A stretch of DNA of 53,950 bases from Candidatus Poribacteria bacterium. GTDB taxonomy: Bacteria > Poribacteria > WGA-4E > WGA-3G. The stretch lies in contig JAJEIP010000076.1 in NCBI GenBank assembly GCA_022827885.1, forward strand, positions 1-53,950. Direction: 5' to 3'. The notes under the pieces were generated by a model. That model searched no databases, was not told the DNA's origin, and saw nothing but the letters and a program-made list of their open reading frames with translations. The position numbers and the translations under genes are program-made. Below are positions 1 through 8,767 of this stretch, one piece after another. Numbering within the stretch: the first letter of the stretch is position 1; each line of letters begins with the position of its first letter.

Positions 1-36
1 AGACGAAAATTGGGGGTCGAAAAGTTGCACCTTTAG

Positions 37-55
37 AAAAAAATTACGTTTTTTT
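37..55. repeat. A/T hairpin with 7A/7T arms
   Basis: Seven A residues, a short TTACG centre and seven T residues form an all-A/T palindrome. It lies about 150 bases beyond the stop of the leftward ABC ATPase gene, so it could help end that transcript, although it lacks a GC stem. The preceding bases (GTTGCACCTTTAG) resemble those before a similar hairpin near 25889-25907, upstream of the second ABC-2 operon. Function is unproven. Confidence 0.3.
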
Positions 56-202
56 GTAAATAACACTCATTTTTTCAGTTTCCCGCGTGAGTATTGAGGA
101 GGCAGGTAGAGGATAGGAAAGGAGCATTGGTCAAAACGGATGTAAACTTTCCCTATGTAAAAAGAATAACACGTTTCACAAAAAGTTGAGCAAAAAATCA
201 TG

Positions 203-1195
203 TCATTTGTTGTATATTTCTTTTACAACGGTTTCGATCGTGGGTTCTTCAATCTTTATATCCCGCGGATGGAGATGGTCCAAAATTTTTTGAATGATAT
301 TGATTGCTGAGATCTCATCCTTGTCAAAAGAAATGATTAAGGAATAATCGTTTCGCCTTGTGAATTTGAGGTGGGCAATTTTTAATCTTTCGCGAATGAT
401 GTCTACATCAATGCGCTCATAAAAATCGACCTGAATTTTTCGTTTTCTCGCTAATTCATCTTTTGCTTGTTGTAAGTCGCCATCAAAGATAATTTTCCCT
501 TTATCGATGATAAGGCTCCTTTGGCAGAGGTACTCAATATCACTCAGATCGTGTGTCGTTAGAATCATAGTCGTTCCGAGACTCGCATTCATCTCTTTGA
601 TGAATTCCCGAATATTCGATTGCACGGCAACATCGAGTCCAATTGTAGGTTCATCGAGAAAAACAACGGGTGGATTATGTAATAAAGAGGCAGCAATATC
701 GCACCGCACCCGCTGTCCGAGGCTTAACTTCCGAACAGGGATATGAAGTAAAGGACCGATGCCTAACACCTCATCGAACTTTTTTAGCTGCTTTTGAAAA
801 TCCGTTTTGCTGACTTCATAGATGTCTCTGAGAAGCGTAAACGCCTCAATAACGGCTATATCCCACCATAACTGCGTGCGTTGTCCAAAAACAACGCCAA
901 TATTTTTCACGTGCTGCTGTCTCTGCTTGTAAGGCACAAGTCCGTTCACCGCCACTTTTCCGTCCGTTGGGGTGAGGATACCTGTTAAGATTTTAATCGT
1001 CGTCGATTTGCCAGCACCATTGGGTCCAATATAACCAAGGATTTCTCCAGGTTCGACATGAAAGCTAATGTTATCTACTGCTTGAACGAATTCGTATTCC
1101 CTTTTAAAAAGATTGATGAAAGCCCCTTTCAATCCTTCCTTGCGCTTGAAGGTTTTATAACTTTTGGTTAGGTTTTGGACCTCTATTAAAGCCAT
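203..1195 (-). CDS. ABC-2 type exporter ATP-binding protein (COG4586-like)
   Basis: Cytoplasmic ATPase that should power the two membrane proteins encoded just upstream (1215-2024 and 2030-2851). It has a complete nucleotide-binding domain: Walker A GPNGAGKST at residues 57-65, signature LSLGQR at 158-163, Walker B with DEP at 181-183, and the switch histidine (TTHD) near residue 215. The LSLGQR signature and the KRKEG...LFKREYE N-terminus are typical of the COG4586 family, which pairs with COG4587 and COG3694 permeases. About 100 C-terminal residues form an accessory domain. It is the last gene of the operon. A close paralogue lies at 24787-25785, where the ATPase comes first. The substrate is not known. 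Confidence 0.93.
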   Translation of the reverse strand: MALIEVQNLTKSYKTFKRKEGLKGAFINLFKREYEFVQAVDNISFHVEPGEILGYIGPNGAGKSTTIKILTGILTPTDGKVAVNGLVPYKQRQQHVKNIGVVFGQRTQLWWDIAVIEAFTLLRDIYEVSKTDFQKQLKKFDEVLGIGPLLHIPVRKLSLGQRVRCDIAASLLHNPPVVFLDEPTIGLDVAVQSNIREFIKEMNASLGTTMILTTHDLSDIEYLCQRSLIIDKGKIIFDGDLQQAKDELARKRKIQVDFYERIDVDIIRERLKIAHLKFTRRNDYSLIISFDKDEISAINIIQKILDHLHPRDIKIEEPTIETVVKEIYNK

Positions 1196-1214
1196 CGGAA
1201 ACTCCTCCCAATAA

Positions 1215-2024
1215 TTAAGAACCCGAACTTTCGTACCTTTGCAGTCCTAAATTCCATACCAGAGTCCCCATTCCCCAAGTTAGAAGGGCGATGACAGGGG
1301 TTAGGTATACATAAGGAATATAATCCTGTCTGTCTAAAAAGAGCGTTGCAGGATAAAACGAAGTAAATGCCAAAGGCAATATCCAACTCAGAAACACTTG
1401 TAATGCTGGGCTATAAATGGTAATCGGATATTTCGCGAATTCACGGACAGTCATTAAAGGCCAGGCAAGTGCCCCTGTTGGGTCCTTTATCCAGAAGGTT
1501 AAACTCACTAAAATGAGCACCAGTCCTGTGAAGATTAAGGTAGCTGAGAGTACCAGTCCGAAAAAGATGAAACACTCAACGGCAGATAATGACATATTTA
1601 ACTGAGCGGCAGCGTATAGTAGAGCACCGACTCCCATCGCCAAAGTAGAAAACGAGCCGATGTCCAATCGCTCAATGATAATTTGGAACAGAGGCGGCAA
1701 CGGACGAAGCAACACGCGGTCAAAATTTCCATCAAGAATATAAAAGCGTCCCAATTGGATGAGATTTGAAAAGAACATCGAAAACAGAGCGATTGAGGTT
1801 TGCGCAAACCCATAGATAAACAGGATTTCCCCATAGCTCCAGCCATTGATATCCGGAATATGGTTGAAGATTATTAGAATGAAAATCAGAGAAGTGATCT
1901 GGGTTGAGAGGGCGAACACCATCTGGATCAAAATATCCGATCGATAGGCGAGTCTACCTTTGAAATACTGCCCGAAGTAACGAAGATAAATTTTTCCATA
2001 AAAGAGGATCCGAGGCATCGACAT
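1215..2024 (-). CDS. ABC-2 family transporter permease
   Basis: Integral membrane protein of 269 residues with about six hydrophobic segments, of the ABC-2 permease class (COG3694-like). It should form the channel together with the product of 2030-2851 and be driven by the ATPase at 203-1195. A longer reading begins at 2108, but the ATG at 2024 is preceded at 9 bases by AAGGGGG, and this site overlaps the stop codon of the upstream permease, so translation is probably coupled. The sequence FSNLIQLGRFYILDGNFDRV is characteristic of this family. It resembles the permease at 23187-23993, including the shared C-terminus ending in STGS or SSGS. Substrate unknown. Confidence 0.9.
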   Translation of the reverse strand: MSMPRILFYGKIYLRYFGQYFKGRLAYRSDILIQMVFALSTQITSLIFILIIFNHIPDINGWSYGEILFIYGFAQTSIALFSMFFSNLIQLGRFYILDGNFDRVLLRPLPPLFQIIIERLDIGSFSTLAMGVGALLYAAAQLNMSLSAVECFIFFGLVLSATLIFTGLVLILVSLTFWIKDPTGALAWPLMTVREFAKYPITIYSPALQVFLSWILPLAFTSFYPATLFLDRQDYIPYVYLTPVIALLTWGMGTLVWNLGLQRYESSGS

Positions 2025-2029
2025 AAAGT

Positions 2030-2851
2030 TTAACCCCCTTGTATGGTCAGTTTTCGCACCGAAGTTTTGAAGAAAAAGAAGCCTGCTACGGATAAGGAAG
2101 ATGCCCAAATGGTTTGGACAATCAACGCGCTTACTATTTCCTCGATGTCCAATCGACCCAAATAGATCTGCATCGGTATGTAGAAAATCATTTTGAAGGG
2201 CAGGTAATCTAATATTGAAACTACCGACTTCGGAAACATCACTAACGGTATCAGTGTCCCCGATAGAAGTTCAATGCTCGCCGTTGTAGCAAAGAGAACA
2301 ACCGCATTATTTTCTATGTGAAAGGTGGTGAGACCGACCAAAAAGGCGATTCCAGCGTAAATCAAAATCCCCAGGATCAAACTGAGGATGAATGGCATTG
2401 CGCTATCAGGGGGTGTCAATCCGACCAATAACGCCCAGATCGTTAAGACGGTGGCACCCCTGAAAAGAAGCTGAAAGAGAATGCCTCCAAAAGTCCGGAA
2501 ATAAATGTAGAGTTGGTAACCTACAGGCTTTAAGAGATTCATAATGAGTTCCCCACTATGATACTGCCCACTCATCTCACGAGAAATCCCACCAGAAAGC
2601 TCATTGATAATAAACCGAAACACACCGGCAATCGCTACATATGTGACCATGTCCTCTAAGGCATACCCGCGAATCGTCCTGCCGTTCGCGAGAATCGCCT
2701 TCCACAGAAAATAATTGACAATGATTATCAGAAGATATTCCGTTAGAACCAAGAAAAAATGAGCGCGGTAGCTTAATCGATCAATAAAACGAATTTTGCT
2801 AAACCTTGTATAAATTCTCAAGCGTGTCCAAAATTTTCTGAAGTATGCCAT
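2030..2851 (-). CDS. ABC-2 family transporter permease
   Basis: First gene of a three-gene exporter operon. It encodes about 273 residues with roughly six membrane segments and a basic N-terminus (MAYFRKFWTRLRIY). The cytoplasmic segment GELIMNLLKPVGYQLYIY matches the equivalent GEIVMDMMKPTDFQLYLF in the second exporter at 23997-24803, which supports membership of the COG4587-like family. The frame stays open upstream to 2920, but the ATG at 2851 gives the expected family N-terminus. The gene ends 5 bases before the next permease starts. It probably acts as a heterodimer with that protein. Substrate unknown. Confidence 0.88.
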   Translation of the reverse strand: MAYFRKFWTRLRIYTRFSKIRFIDRLSYRAHFFLVLTEYLLIIIVNYFLWKAILANGRTIRGYALEDMVTYVAIAGVFRFIINELSGGISREMSGQYHSGELIMNLLKPVGYQLYIYFRTFGGILFQLLFRGATVLTIWALLVGLTPPDSAMPFILSLILGILIYAGIAFLVGLTTFHIENNAVVLFATTASIELLSGTLIPLVMFPKSVVSILDYLPFKMIFYIPMQIYLGRLDIEEIVSALIVQTIWASSLSVAGFFFFKTSVRKLTIQGG

Positions 2852-3031
2852 TGCGATGTGTTCCGGTATAAAGAGTTGATGTGGTTTGTTAGAGATTCCA
2901 CAGATAAGAAACTTTGGCAACGATGACCCTATTTTCTAACCGAAGCCTTCTGGTCAAGGTCCCCCGACTTTACTAATAAATTCATTTTCCACTTTCCAAA
3001 GTGCTCAAAAATCAAGCAAAACGACTCTAAC

Positions 3032-5173
3032 TTAGTCTTTCACTGCTGCTGCGACGAGTCTCTCTAAATCCGCCCCTCTCGCTTTATGTGTAATTAATCT
3101 GCCTTCCCTATCAATGAGCCACATTTCAGGGATGTCGCCGATACCATATTGTAGCGCAAGTGAATCTTCGCCAGCCCCTTGGTCGAAAATCTGCCGCCAA
3201 GGGATGTCGTTTGCTTTAACGTAGTTTTGTAGTATTACTTCCTCATCATCAAGATTGACCCCGATGATGTCAAATCTCTCATCTTTATAGGTATCATAAA
3301 TCTGCTTGATATCTGGCATTTCCGCAACATAGAGCGGAGACCAGAATACCCAAAAATCGAGCAAAACAACTTTTCCACGATACTCCTGAAGTGAGATGGG
3401 ATTCCCATTGAGGTCGGTCGCAGAAAAGTCAGGGACAAGCATCCCAAGCAATTCGTATCTCGGATCAAACTTGCGACCATACGCTTCGGCGAGTTCAGTA
3501 TTGCCTAACTTTTCATGGATGAAGGAAAGCCTCTCAAGGATGAATCTCTCATCTGGATATTGCTGCTCAGCTGCCGTAAAGATCTCAAGTAGGACCTCAT
3601 ATCGTTCCATCATCACAAGTATGTTCCACAAGTTCCACAGGGTAGGATAACTCGGAATTTCGAGTTTCATTACCGATTTCAATTTCTCAATGACGACATC
3701 CGCCGCCGATTCGTCCCCAGTTTTGGCGTAGAGACGGACCAGGCCCGGATAAAGTGAGAAGAAACGTATATCATCGGGGTATCGCTCAAGTGTTTCTTCA
3801 AAAGTAGTAATCGCTATTTCATCGCTGCCATACATATCTTCCGGCGTATATTCCCAATTCACGGATGACTTGTAAACCATATAAGAGAAACTTAAATTCA
3901 AAACATGCAAATCCTCATTCGCGTGATGTCGACAACGGACAAGCGGCATGGCATCACCATATACTCTACGTTGTTCACTTTTCTTCCCTCGGTATTCGGG
4001 ATAGAACTGATAGTCATAACTTACCGACATTTTCGGATCTACGTTCCAAGGACGACCTGCCTTCCCACCATATTTATCCTCAGGACAGGTCAGGACGTTT
4101 GAATCTACCAGATATTTCGGATACAGATCAGAGAGCCACTCAGGGAAATCGTCGTGTGCTTTTTGATAGATTTCGATCGCCTTGCCAATCGCAATTAAAT
4201 TTTGCGTGCAAAGTTCTATGTTTGTCTGATTCATCACAAAATCCTCTCCGGTAGTAGAGGTCAAAAGTGTTTCAGAAGTCTGCGAGCCCGTATTATTGTC
4301 GTTACCGTTGGACAGAGTTCTTCCTGCCTGGCTCCGGACATCCGGTTTGGAATCTATGTTAAGGACAATAGATGCGTCAACGATTTCAATAGTATGTTCC
4401 GATTCCGCTTCAAAACTATACGGATGTTGAAAATGAAGGAGATATTGGTTGCCTACACCGATCATCAGTAATATCACTGTTACAGTTGAAACCGCAATTG
4501 CCCACGGCACTAACGGCTTACCCCGAGATGGGACGACGGGTTTAATATGTGCTATCTCCCGCACGATATTTTCGGTTAGATGTGCAGACAGTTGGAAACT
4601 ATCCAACGCCTCTCGAATTATAGGTTCTTCCTTCTTCAAACGTTGGCGTGCTCGACTGAGCCGACTCTTAATTGTATTCGCGGATACACCCAAGAACTTG
4701 CTAATTTCTTCACACGTCATTTCTCCAAAGTAATACAGGGTCATCACAGTCCGTTCGCTCTCTTGTAACTTAGAAAGTAACTGTTTAACGACTTTTTGCT
4801 GTGCTTCAGTCTCGGTTTTTGCCTGTTCGTCTGCTACATGTCGGGAATATGCTGCTTCTCCCTTCATTGCCATGTTAATGCCCTCCACCAATCGGACATG
4901 CAATTGATTCTTACGGAACCACGCAATGCAGCGATGGTTTGTAACCACATACAACCACCCCGGGAACCGATCCGGTTCTCTCAGGGTTGCCAGATCTCTA
5001 TAGACTTGTAGAAAGGTTTCCTGCGTAATATCTTCAGCGATATGGAAATCGCCGATTTTGTGCCATGCAAGCGTGTGCACATATTTACGATATTTGTTCA
5101 CGAGCATGGTGAAAGCAGTTTCGTCGCCTGCGAGCGTGCGACGAATTAATTCGGCATCATTATCTCTCATCAT
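3032..5173 (-). CDS. Membrane-anchored ECF sigma factor fused to a cysteine-less TlpA-like domain
   Basis: Fusion protein of 713 residues. Residues about 10-90 are sigma-70 region 2 (DITQETFLQVYRDL, FPGWLYVVTNHRC) and about 125-182 are region 4 with a helix-turn-helix (EMTCEEISKFLGVSANTIKS). A linker leads to one membrane helix at about 222-241. Beyond it lie a juxtamembrane segment, a pseudopilin-like stretch at 319-430 (LCTQNLIAIGKAIEIYQK), TPR-like helices at 455-565 and a thioredoxin-fold domain at 578-713. In that fold the usual WCxxC is replaced by W-S-P-L-Y (611-615), so neither catalytic cysteine remains, while the cis-proline (IP, 681-682) is kept. GGAGG precedes ATGATG at 5173/5170. 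The first 285 residues align without gaps to the product of 17764-20745. Inference: a membrane-tethered sigma with an outward-facing sensor domain; proteolytic release would be needed for it to act. Target promoters unknown. Confidence 0.88.
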   Translation of the reverse strand: MMRDNDAELIRRTLAGDETAFTMLVNKYRKYVHTLAWHKIGDFHIAEDITQETFLQVYRDLATLREPDRFPGWLYVVTNHRCIAWFRKNQLHVRLVEGINMAMKGEAAYSRHVADEQAKTETEAQQKVVKQLLSKLQESERTVMTLYYFGEMTCEEISKFLGVSANTIKSRLSRARQRLKKEEPIIREALDSFQLSAHLTENIVREIAHIKPVVPSRGKPLVPWAIAVSTVTVILLMIGVGNQYLLHFQHPYSFEAESEHTIEIVDASIVLNIDSKPDVRSQAGRTLSNGNDNNTGSQTSETLLTSTTGEDFVMNQTNIELCTQNLIAIGKAIEIYQKAHDDFPEWLSDLYPKYLVDSNVLTCPEDKYGGKAGRPWNVDPKMSVSYDYQFYPEYRGKKSEQRRVYGDAMPLVRCRHHANEDLHVLNLSFSYMVYKSSVNWEYTPEDMYGSDEIAITTFEETLERYPDDIRFFSLYPGLVRLYAKTGDESAADVVIEKLKSVMKLEIPSYPTLWNLWNILVMMERYEVLLEIFTAAEQQYPDERFILERLSFIHEKLGNTELAEAYGRKFDPRYELLGMLVPDFSATDLNGNPISLQEYRGKVVLLDFWVFWSPLYVAEMPDIKQIYDTYKDERFDIIGVNLDDEEVILQNYVKANDIPWRQIFDQGAGEDSLALQYGIGDIPEMWLIDREGRLITHKARGADLERLVAAAVKD

Positions 5174-5349
5174 GCACCTCCACGATTAGATTTTCACGGT
5201 GAGATTCAAGAAGTCGGCATAAAATTCAAGTTAATCAGGACTTATGGAAAATTGAAAGGCATACCTATCTATGGAAAATCGGAACACCGACTGACACAAA
5301 ACTGGTGCGGTTAAGTCCTATTAAAAATAAAATTCAACTGCTTGAAAAT

Positions 5350-5373
5350 GTCCGATAAACACTCTTATCGGAC
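5350..5373 (-). terminator. Hairpin, probable terminator of the VOC gene
   Basis: A perfect 9-base stem (GTCCGATAA / TTATCGGAC) surrounds a 6-base loop. On the minus strand it lies about 50 bases after the stop of the VOC gene and is followed by ATTTTC, a weak T tract. It could also attenuate transcription entering the downstream sigma gene. Confidence 0.55.
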
Positions 5374-5420
5374 GCTTTCACTTCATATTTTATGTGTTAC
5401 TCTTCAATTTGTGTGATCCA

Positions 5421-5792
5421 TTACAAATCACCCTCAAAAACAACGTTATATCCATTAGGGGATCTCACTATAATTGTGCAAACATCACCAAAATCGTAGG
5501 TGTACTTTTTTAGACCTTGCACTACCTCAAGATTTTTCTCACCACAAATATCTAAAACTTCTTGGACACTATTTACGGCGATTTGCCAAGTAAAGTGTTG
5601 AGATACGACTTCAACGTTGACATCGCTTTTGCGACCAAGTCCAAACTCAATATTATCCCCATACTGTATTGCTTTGAAGTCTTCATCATCGTAAGAGAGT
5701 TTAAATCCCAACGATAGATAAAACACTACTTCAGCATCCAAGTCTTTTACTTTCAAAATTGGCATCAGCATCGTGTAAAGTCTGTTTCTCAT
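5421..5792 (-). CDS. VOC (glyoxalase/bleomycin resistance) family protein
   Basis: Small cytoplasmic protein of 123 residues with one pair of beta-alpha-beta-beta-beta modules of the vicinal-oxygen-chelate fold. It begins with ILKVKDLDAEVVFYLSLGFKLSYDD and ends with VRSPNGYNVVFEGDL, the usual C-terminal strand with its glutamate. The start at 5792 is supported by GGAGG seven bases upstream. Members of this family act as glyoxalases, dioxygenases or drug-binding proteins, and usually as dimers. The metal-binding pattern is incomplete, so no specific reaction can be assigned. It is followed by a strong hairpin at 5350-5373. Confidence 0.8.
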   Translation of the reverse strand: MRNRLYTMLMPILKVKDLDAEVVFYLSLGFKLSYDDEDFKAIQYGDNIEFGLGRKSDVNVEVVSQHFTWQIAVNSVQEVLDICGEKNLEVVQGLKKYTYDFGDVCTIIVRSPNGYNVVFEGDL

Positions 5793-6242
5793 ATATTACC
5801 TCCGTTCGTGTTTCTATATCTTTAGACAGGAATGTAGGTTGGGCGGAGCAGTGAAGACCAAGAACCCGCCAATTTATATGGGAAATTTCGATTTTCAGGA
5901 ACCTTGTTTACATAATAAATTCAGCGAAACCCAACGAACCAACTTGTATTATATATGGCGCGCGTCAAGGGAAAATGGTTGCATAATTCTGCAGAAAAAG
6001 AGAGGATTGTGGGAAGATAGGAAAAACTGATTCAATTACATTGTTAACAGACAGCACAAATGTTTCGCACTTGATCTGTCAACTCTGATGGATGATACAA
6101 TACTGGATAGCCTGCCGCTCGACGCATCACAATATGTTCTCCGAGCAAGTTTGTGTGCTGGCGGAGAAACCACCAGGTGTTCGTGGTAAAAGTATTTTTG
6201 TTTCATGATCTATCAATTGTTTGGAATTTGATAGCATAGGAC
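5793..6242. other. Non-coding gap with an inverted repeat and a weak open frame
   Basis: No convincing gene is seen in these 450 bases. GTTGGG at 5838-5843 and CCCAAC at 5930-5935 form the ends of a diverged inverted repeat that resembles interspersed elements. On the minus strand, 6044-6202 stays open for 52 codons and reads plausibly like protein (for example LGEHIVMRRAAGYPVLYHP), but it lacks a supported start codon and recognisable homology, so it may be a decayed gene tail or chance. Confidence 0.45.
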
Positions 6243-6983
6243 TTAAACAAACGATGTCAGAAGTTCAGAGAGTTTGGTTATTATCCTCACGTCAAGTCTG
6301 GATTCCGTTTGTTCCAAGTTGTGTTTATTGACGCTGAAATCAAACGCATTGCCTTCGTTATCTCTTTGTATGTGTATCGGAACCATACCCGCGGCACGTG
6401 CAGCTGTGGTGTCATCTTCTGTGTCTCCAACATAAATGACTTCTTCAGGTTTCAGTCCAGTCTGTTCAAAAGCCGAGTCGAATATCCGTGGATCGGGTTT
6501 CTTGATACCCACTTCAGCGGAAATAACAATCGAATCAAAATAGGATGTAAGACCAAGTGTGCTGAGAACTGAATGGACGTGTGGTGGATGGTCGAAATTA
6601 GACACGAGGGCAAGTTTTTTGGAGCGATGGAGTGTGTGCAGGACGGAATGCACTTCAGGATCAAGTGATATGTGTTTTTGCCAAGCCTTGGCGACTCTGT
6701 TTGCTGTCACTTTTATCTCTTCAACGGTGAGATTCAGTTTTAAATCGAAGCACAGATTTTGGATACGTTGTTCAAACACCGTCAAATTGTGTTGGCGCGG
6801 CGTTGGCTCACTTTTGCTATAAAACTGGTCACAGGTTTTAGCAAGTGATTCAATTGAGCAGGTGAATCCGCGCAACCTGAGCTGCGCACGCAGCACCTTT
6901 AACCAATCAGACCATGCAGCATTCATATTTCCGTATACCAAGAGTGTCCCGTATAAGTCAAAGAAGATCCCGTTAATTGTCAT
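6243..6983 (-). CDS. HAD superfamily hydrolase
   Basis: Cytoplasmic hydrolase of 246 residues. Motif I is FFDLYGTLL with the nucleophile at Asp9. Motif II is SNFD, motif III lies in the KKPDPRIF segment, and motif IV is VGDTEDDTTAA, placing it in HAD subfamily IA with an alpha-helical cap between residues 15 and 90. The second aspartate of the usual DxD is a tyrosine (D-L-Y), as in L-2-haloacid dehalogenases and several uncharacterised HAD proteins, so a standard phosphatase role is uncertain. The gene lies in a leftward run just downstream of two PhyH dioxygenases. The substrate is unknown. Confidence 0.9.
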   Translation of the reverse strand: MTINGIFFDLYGTLLVYGNMNAAWSDWLKVLRAQLRLRGFTCSIESLAKTCDQFYSKSEPTPRQHNLTVFEQRIQNLCFDLKLNLTVEEIKVTANRVAKAWQKHISLDPEVHSVLHTLHRSKKLALVSNFDHPPHVHSVLSTLGLTSYFDSIVISAEVGIKKPDPRIFDSAFEQTGLKPEEVIYVGDTEDDTTAARAAGMVPIHIQRDNEGNAFDFSVNKHNLEQTESRLDVRIITKLSELLTSFV

Positions 6984-7064
6984 TTGAGTTGCATCTCCCG
7001 AGATAGATTCCGTTATTGCATGGACTTTGTTGAAAACAGCGCGGATGCATACAATTTAAAAAAA

Positions 7065-7820
7065 TTAGCCTGTCCTGAGAAGTTTCTTGGCAGACGCAGA
7101 CCAATGTTGTTTGATCTCTTGGGGCACCGGAAGTCGTTCGCTTGCATGCGGAAATACGCGCGCATAACCGATATCGAGCATGGGACGATGGGTGTCAGTC
7201 TGATTCGGCATTCCAACGTGCCACAGTCGCATATCACGAAGAATTAGAGAACCCAAGGGCATTACCGCTTGTAGCGCGGGTAGGTGTTTACTGCGCTCAC
7301 CGAGATATCGGACATCTGAGGGTGGGGAATCCATAATCAAATGTGAGCCGGGCCAGATCTTTGTGGCTCCATTTTCTTCTAAAAAATCGACGAATGGGAT
7401 GTTAACATAGATCCCGGAGACAGGTAGCACACACGGCAGTTCAGGAAATAGATGGTTACCGTCGCGGTGAGGTGCGTTTTCCACCTGGTTTCCATCTATG
7501 TCCGGTGGCACGTTATGAATCCCACAGCGAAACAGGGCGACCTTCTTACCCATCGCAGCTTCAATGATCTGAAGTGCAAAGGGATTGGTGATGAACTGAG
7601 GATGCAAAAACGGCATTTCCAGTGCGTGACGGACTTTACGGGTCATGCCACGTCGAATTGCATCAAAATAGGCGATTTGTGCCGCTTTGACGATCTCAAG
7701 TGGCACAGCATTTTCAAGGATCACAGCACCTACTTCTCGCAGCAGCCGATTCGCTAAATCGAGATGAGCAGCGCACATTTTTTGGTCTGATTGTTCCGCA
7801 TTTGTCAACTGGATTCGCAT
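7065..7820 (-). CDS. PhyH family Fe(II)/2-oxoglutarate dioxygenase
   Basis: Member of the phytanoyl-CoA dioxygenase family, 251 residues. The iron-binding triad is visible as H118-R-D120 (APHRDGNH) and distal His201 (RLWHVG), with Arg212 (HRPML) positioned to bind 2-oxoglutarate. KIWPGSH near 154-160 is the usual strand before the distal histidine. Such enzymes hydroxylate small molecules or lipids using oxygen. A second PhyH gene at 7890-8657 lies immediately upstream, but the two sequences are diverged, so substrates probably differ. Only a weak ribosome-binding site (AAAGAA) precedes the start. Confidence 0.9.
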   Translation of the reverse strand: MRIQLTNAEQSDQKMCAAHLDLANRLLREVGAVILENAVPLEIVKAAQIAYFDAIRRGMTRKVRHALEMPFLHPQFITNPFALQIIEAAMGKKVALFRCGIHNVPPDIDGNQVENAPHRDGNHLFPELPCVLPVSGIYVNIPFVDFLEENGATKIWPGSHLIMDSPPSDVRYLGERSKHLPALQAVMPLGSLILRDMRLWHVGMPNQTDTHRPMLDIGYARVFPHASERLPVPQEIKQHWSASAKKLLRTG

Positions 7821-7889
7821 TTCTTTACTCGTAAAAAAAACACAGATTATTTGCCCTTAATCGCGAAAAAAGGGATGTAGCGACTTACT

Positions 7890-8657
7890 TTACACCAACT
7901 CGCCACGTAGCAGTGGATGGTCTTTCATCACCTCGCCGTCGCGATTCCGCGTGCCCGATGGCATGTAATGGAGGACCATCGCTCGCCGATCTCGGGATGA
8001 ACGATTCGGATCGGTTTGGTGGAGGGTCATGCAGTGGTGAACCATCCCGCAGCCGGCTTTAACTGGCACTGGCACCGCACGATCCACATCGGCATCCACC
8101 TGCAACAACGCCGGTAACTTACCTTTCTCCGACGCAGCACGTCCATGCGCCGCCAGTCCTTCTACATAACTGCCGGGGATAACGTTCATACAACCGTTCT
8201 CCTCGTCGGCATCATCGAGCGCTATCCAGATGCTCACGAGGTTGGGTGGGTCGCACTGCCAATATGCATTGTCTTGATGCCAATACACTTCACCGCCGTG
8301 ATGAGCGGGTTTGTAGAGCGCCTGATCGTGAAACAGCTGGATATCGGGTCCGATTAAACTCTCGGCGATGTCTAACAGCGGTTCGTGGTAGAGTAACTTC
8401 CGAAATTCCGCATCCAAACGCCACATCTCCATGATCTGCAACATTTCTTCGTCGCGATCTGCATCTTCATCGCTCTCCGAATCCCCGACGACTGCGAGGT
8501 TACGCAACCCCTCGCCGATTGTGTCGCGTTTCTCTGCAAACAGTGCGTCGTAGTGTTCGCGTAGCACGGTAAGGTGTTCGTCATCAATGAGTCGTTTTTC
8601 TATGTTGAGATAGCCTACACGTCTGAATTGTTCAATCTCTTGGGGTATAAGTTTCAT
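7890..8657 (-). CDS. PhyH family Fe(II)/2-oxoglutarate dioxygenase
   Basis: Second PhyH protein, 255 residues. Its metal site is H127-Q-D129 in VYWHQDNAYW and distal His213 in MTLHQTDPN, with Arg225 before VLHYMPS as the likely 2-oxoglutarate contact. An acidic insertion (ESDEDADRDEE, residues 61-71) interrupts the N-terminal half. It starts 110 bases after the CehA-like gene and lies 70 bases before the next PhyH gene, so the three may share a transcript. The substrate cannot be read from sequence. Confidence 0.92.
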   Translation of the reverse strand: MKLIPQEIEQFRRVGYLNIEKRLIDDEHLTVLREHYDALFAEKRDTIGEGLRNLAVVGDSESDEDADRDEEMLQIMEMWRLDAEFRKLLYHEPLLDIAESLIGPDIQLFHDQALYKPAHHGGEVYWHQDNAYWQCDPPNLVSIWIALDDADEENGCMNVIPGSYVEGLAAHGRAASEKGKLPALLQVDADVDRAVPVPVKAGCGMVHHCMTLHQTDPNRSSRDRRAMVLHYMPSGTRNRDGEVMKDHPLLRGELV

Positions 8658-8767
8658 TTTTTAAATTTTCCTTGGGGTTCGTTGGGGCCCGGCTGTGTAG
8701 AAGTCAGTTCGTTTCATATATCCAGCCCGGCCCGGCGGTTGGGCTTACGTGCTTCCTCTAAAAGGAT

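Noticed and set aside
5839-6030. Rightward 63-codon frame
   Set aside because: It spans an inverted repeat and has no ribosome-binding site or recognisable domain.
6044-6202. Leftward 52-codon open stretch that reads like protein
   Set aside because: No start codon is supported and no family is recognised; it is mentioned only as a possible gene tail.
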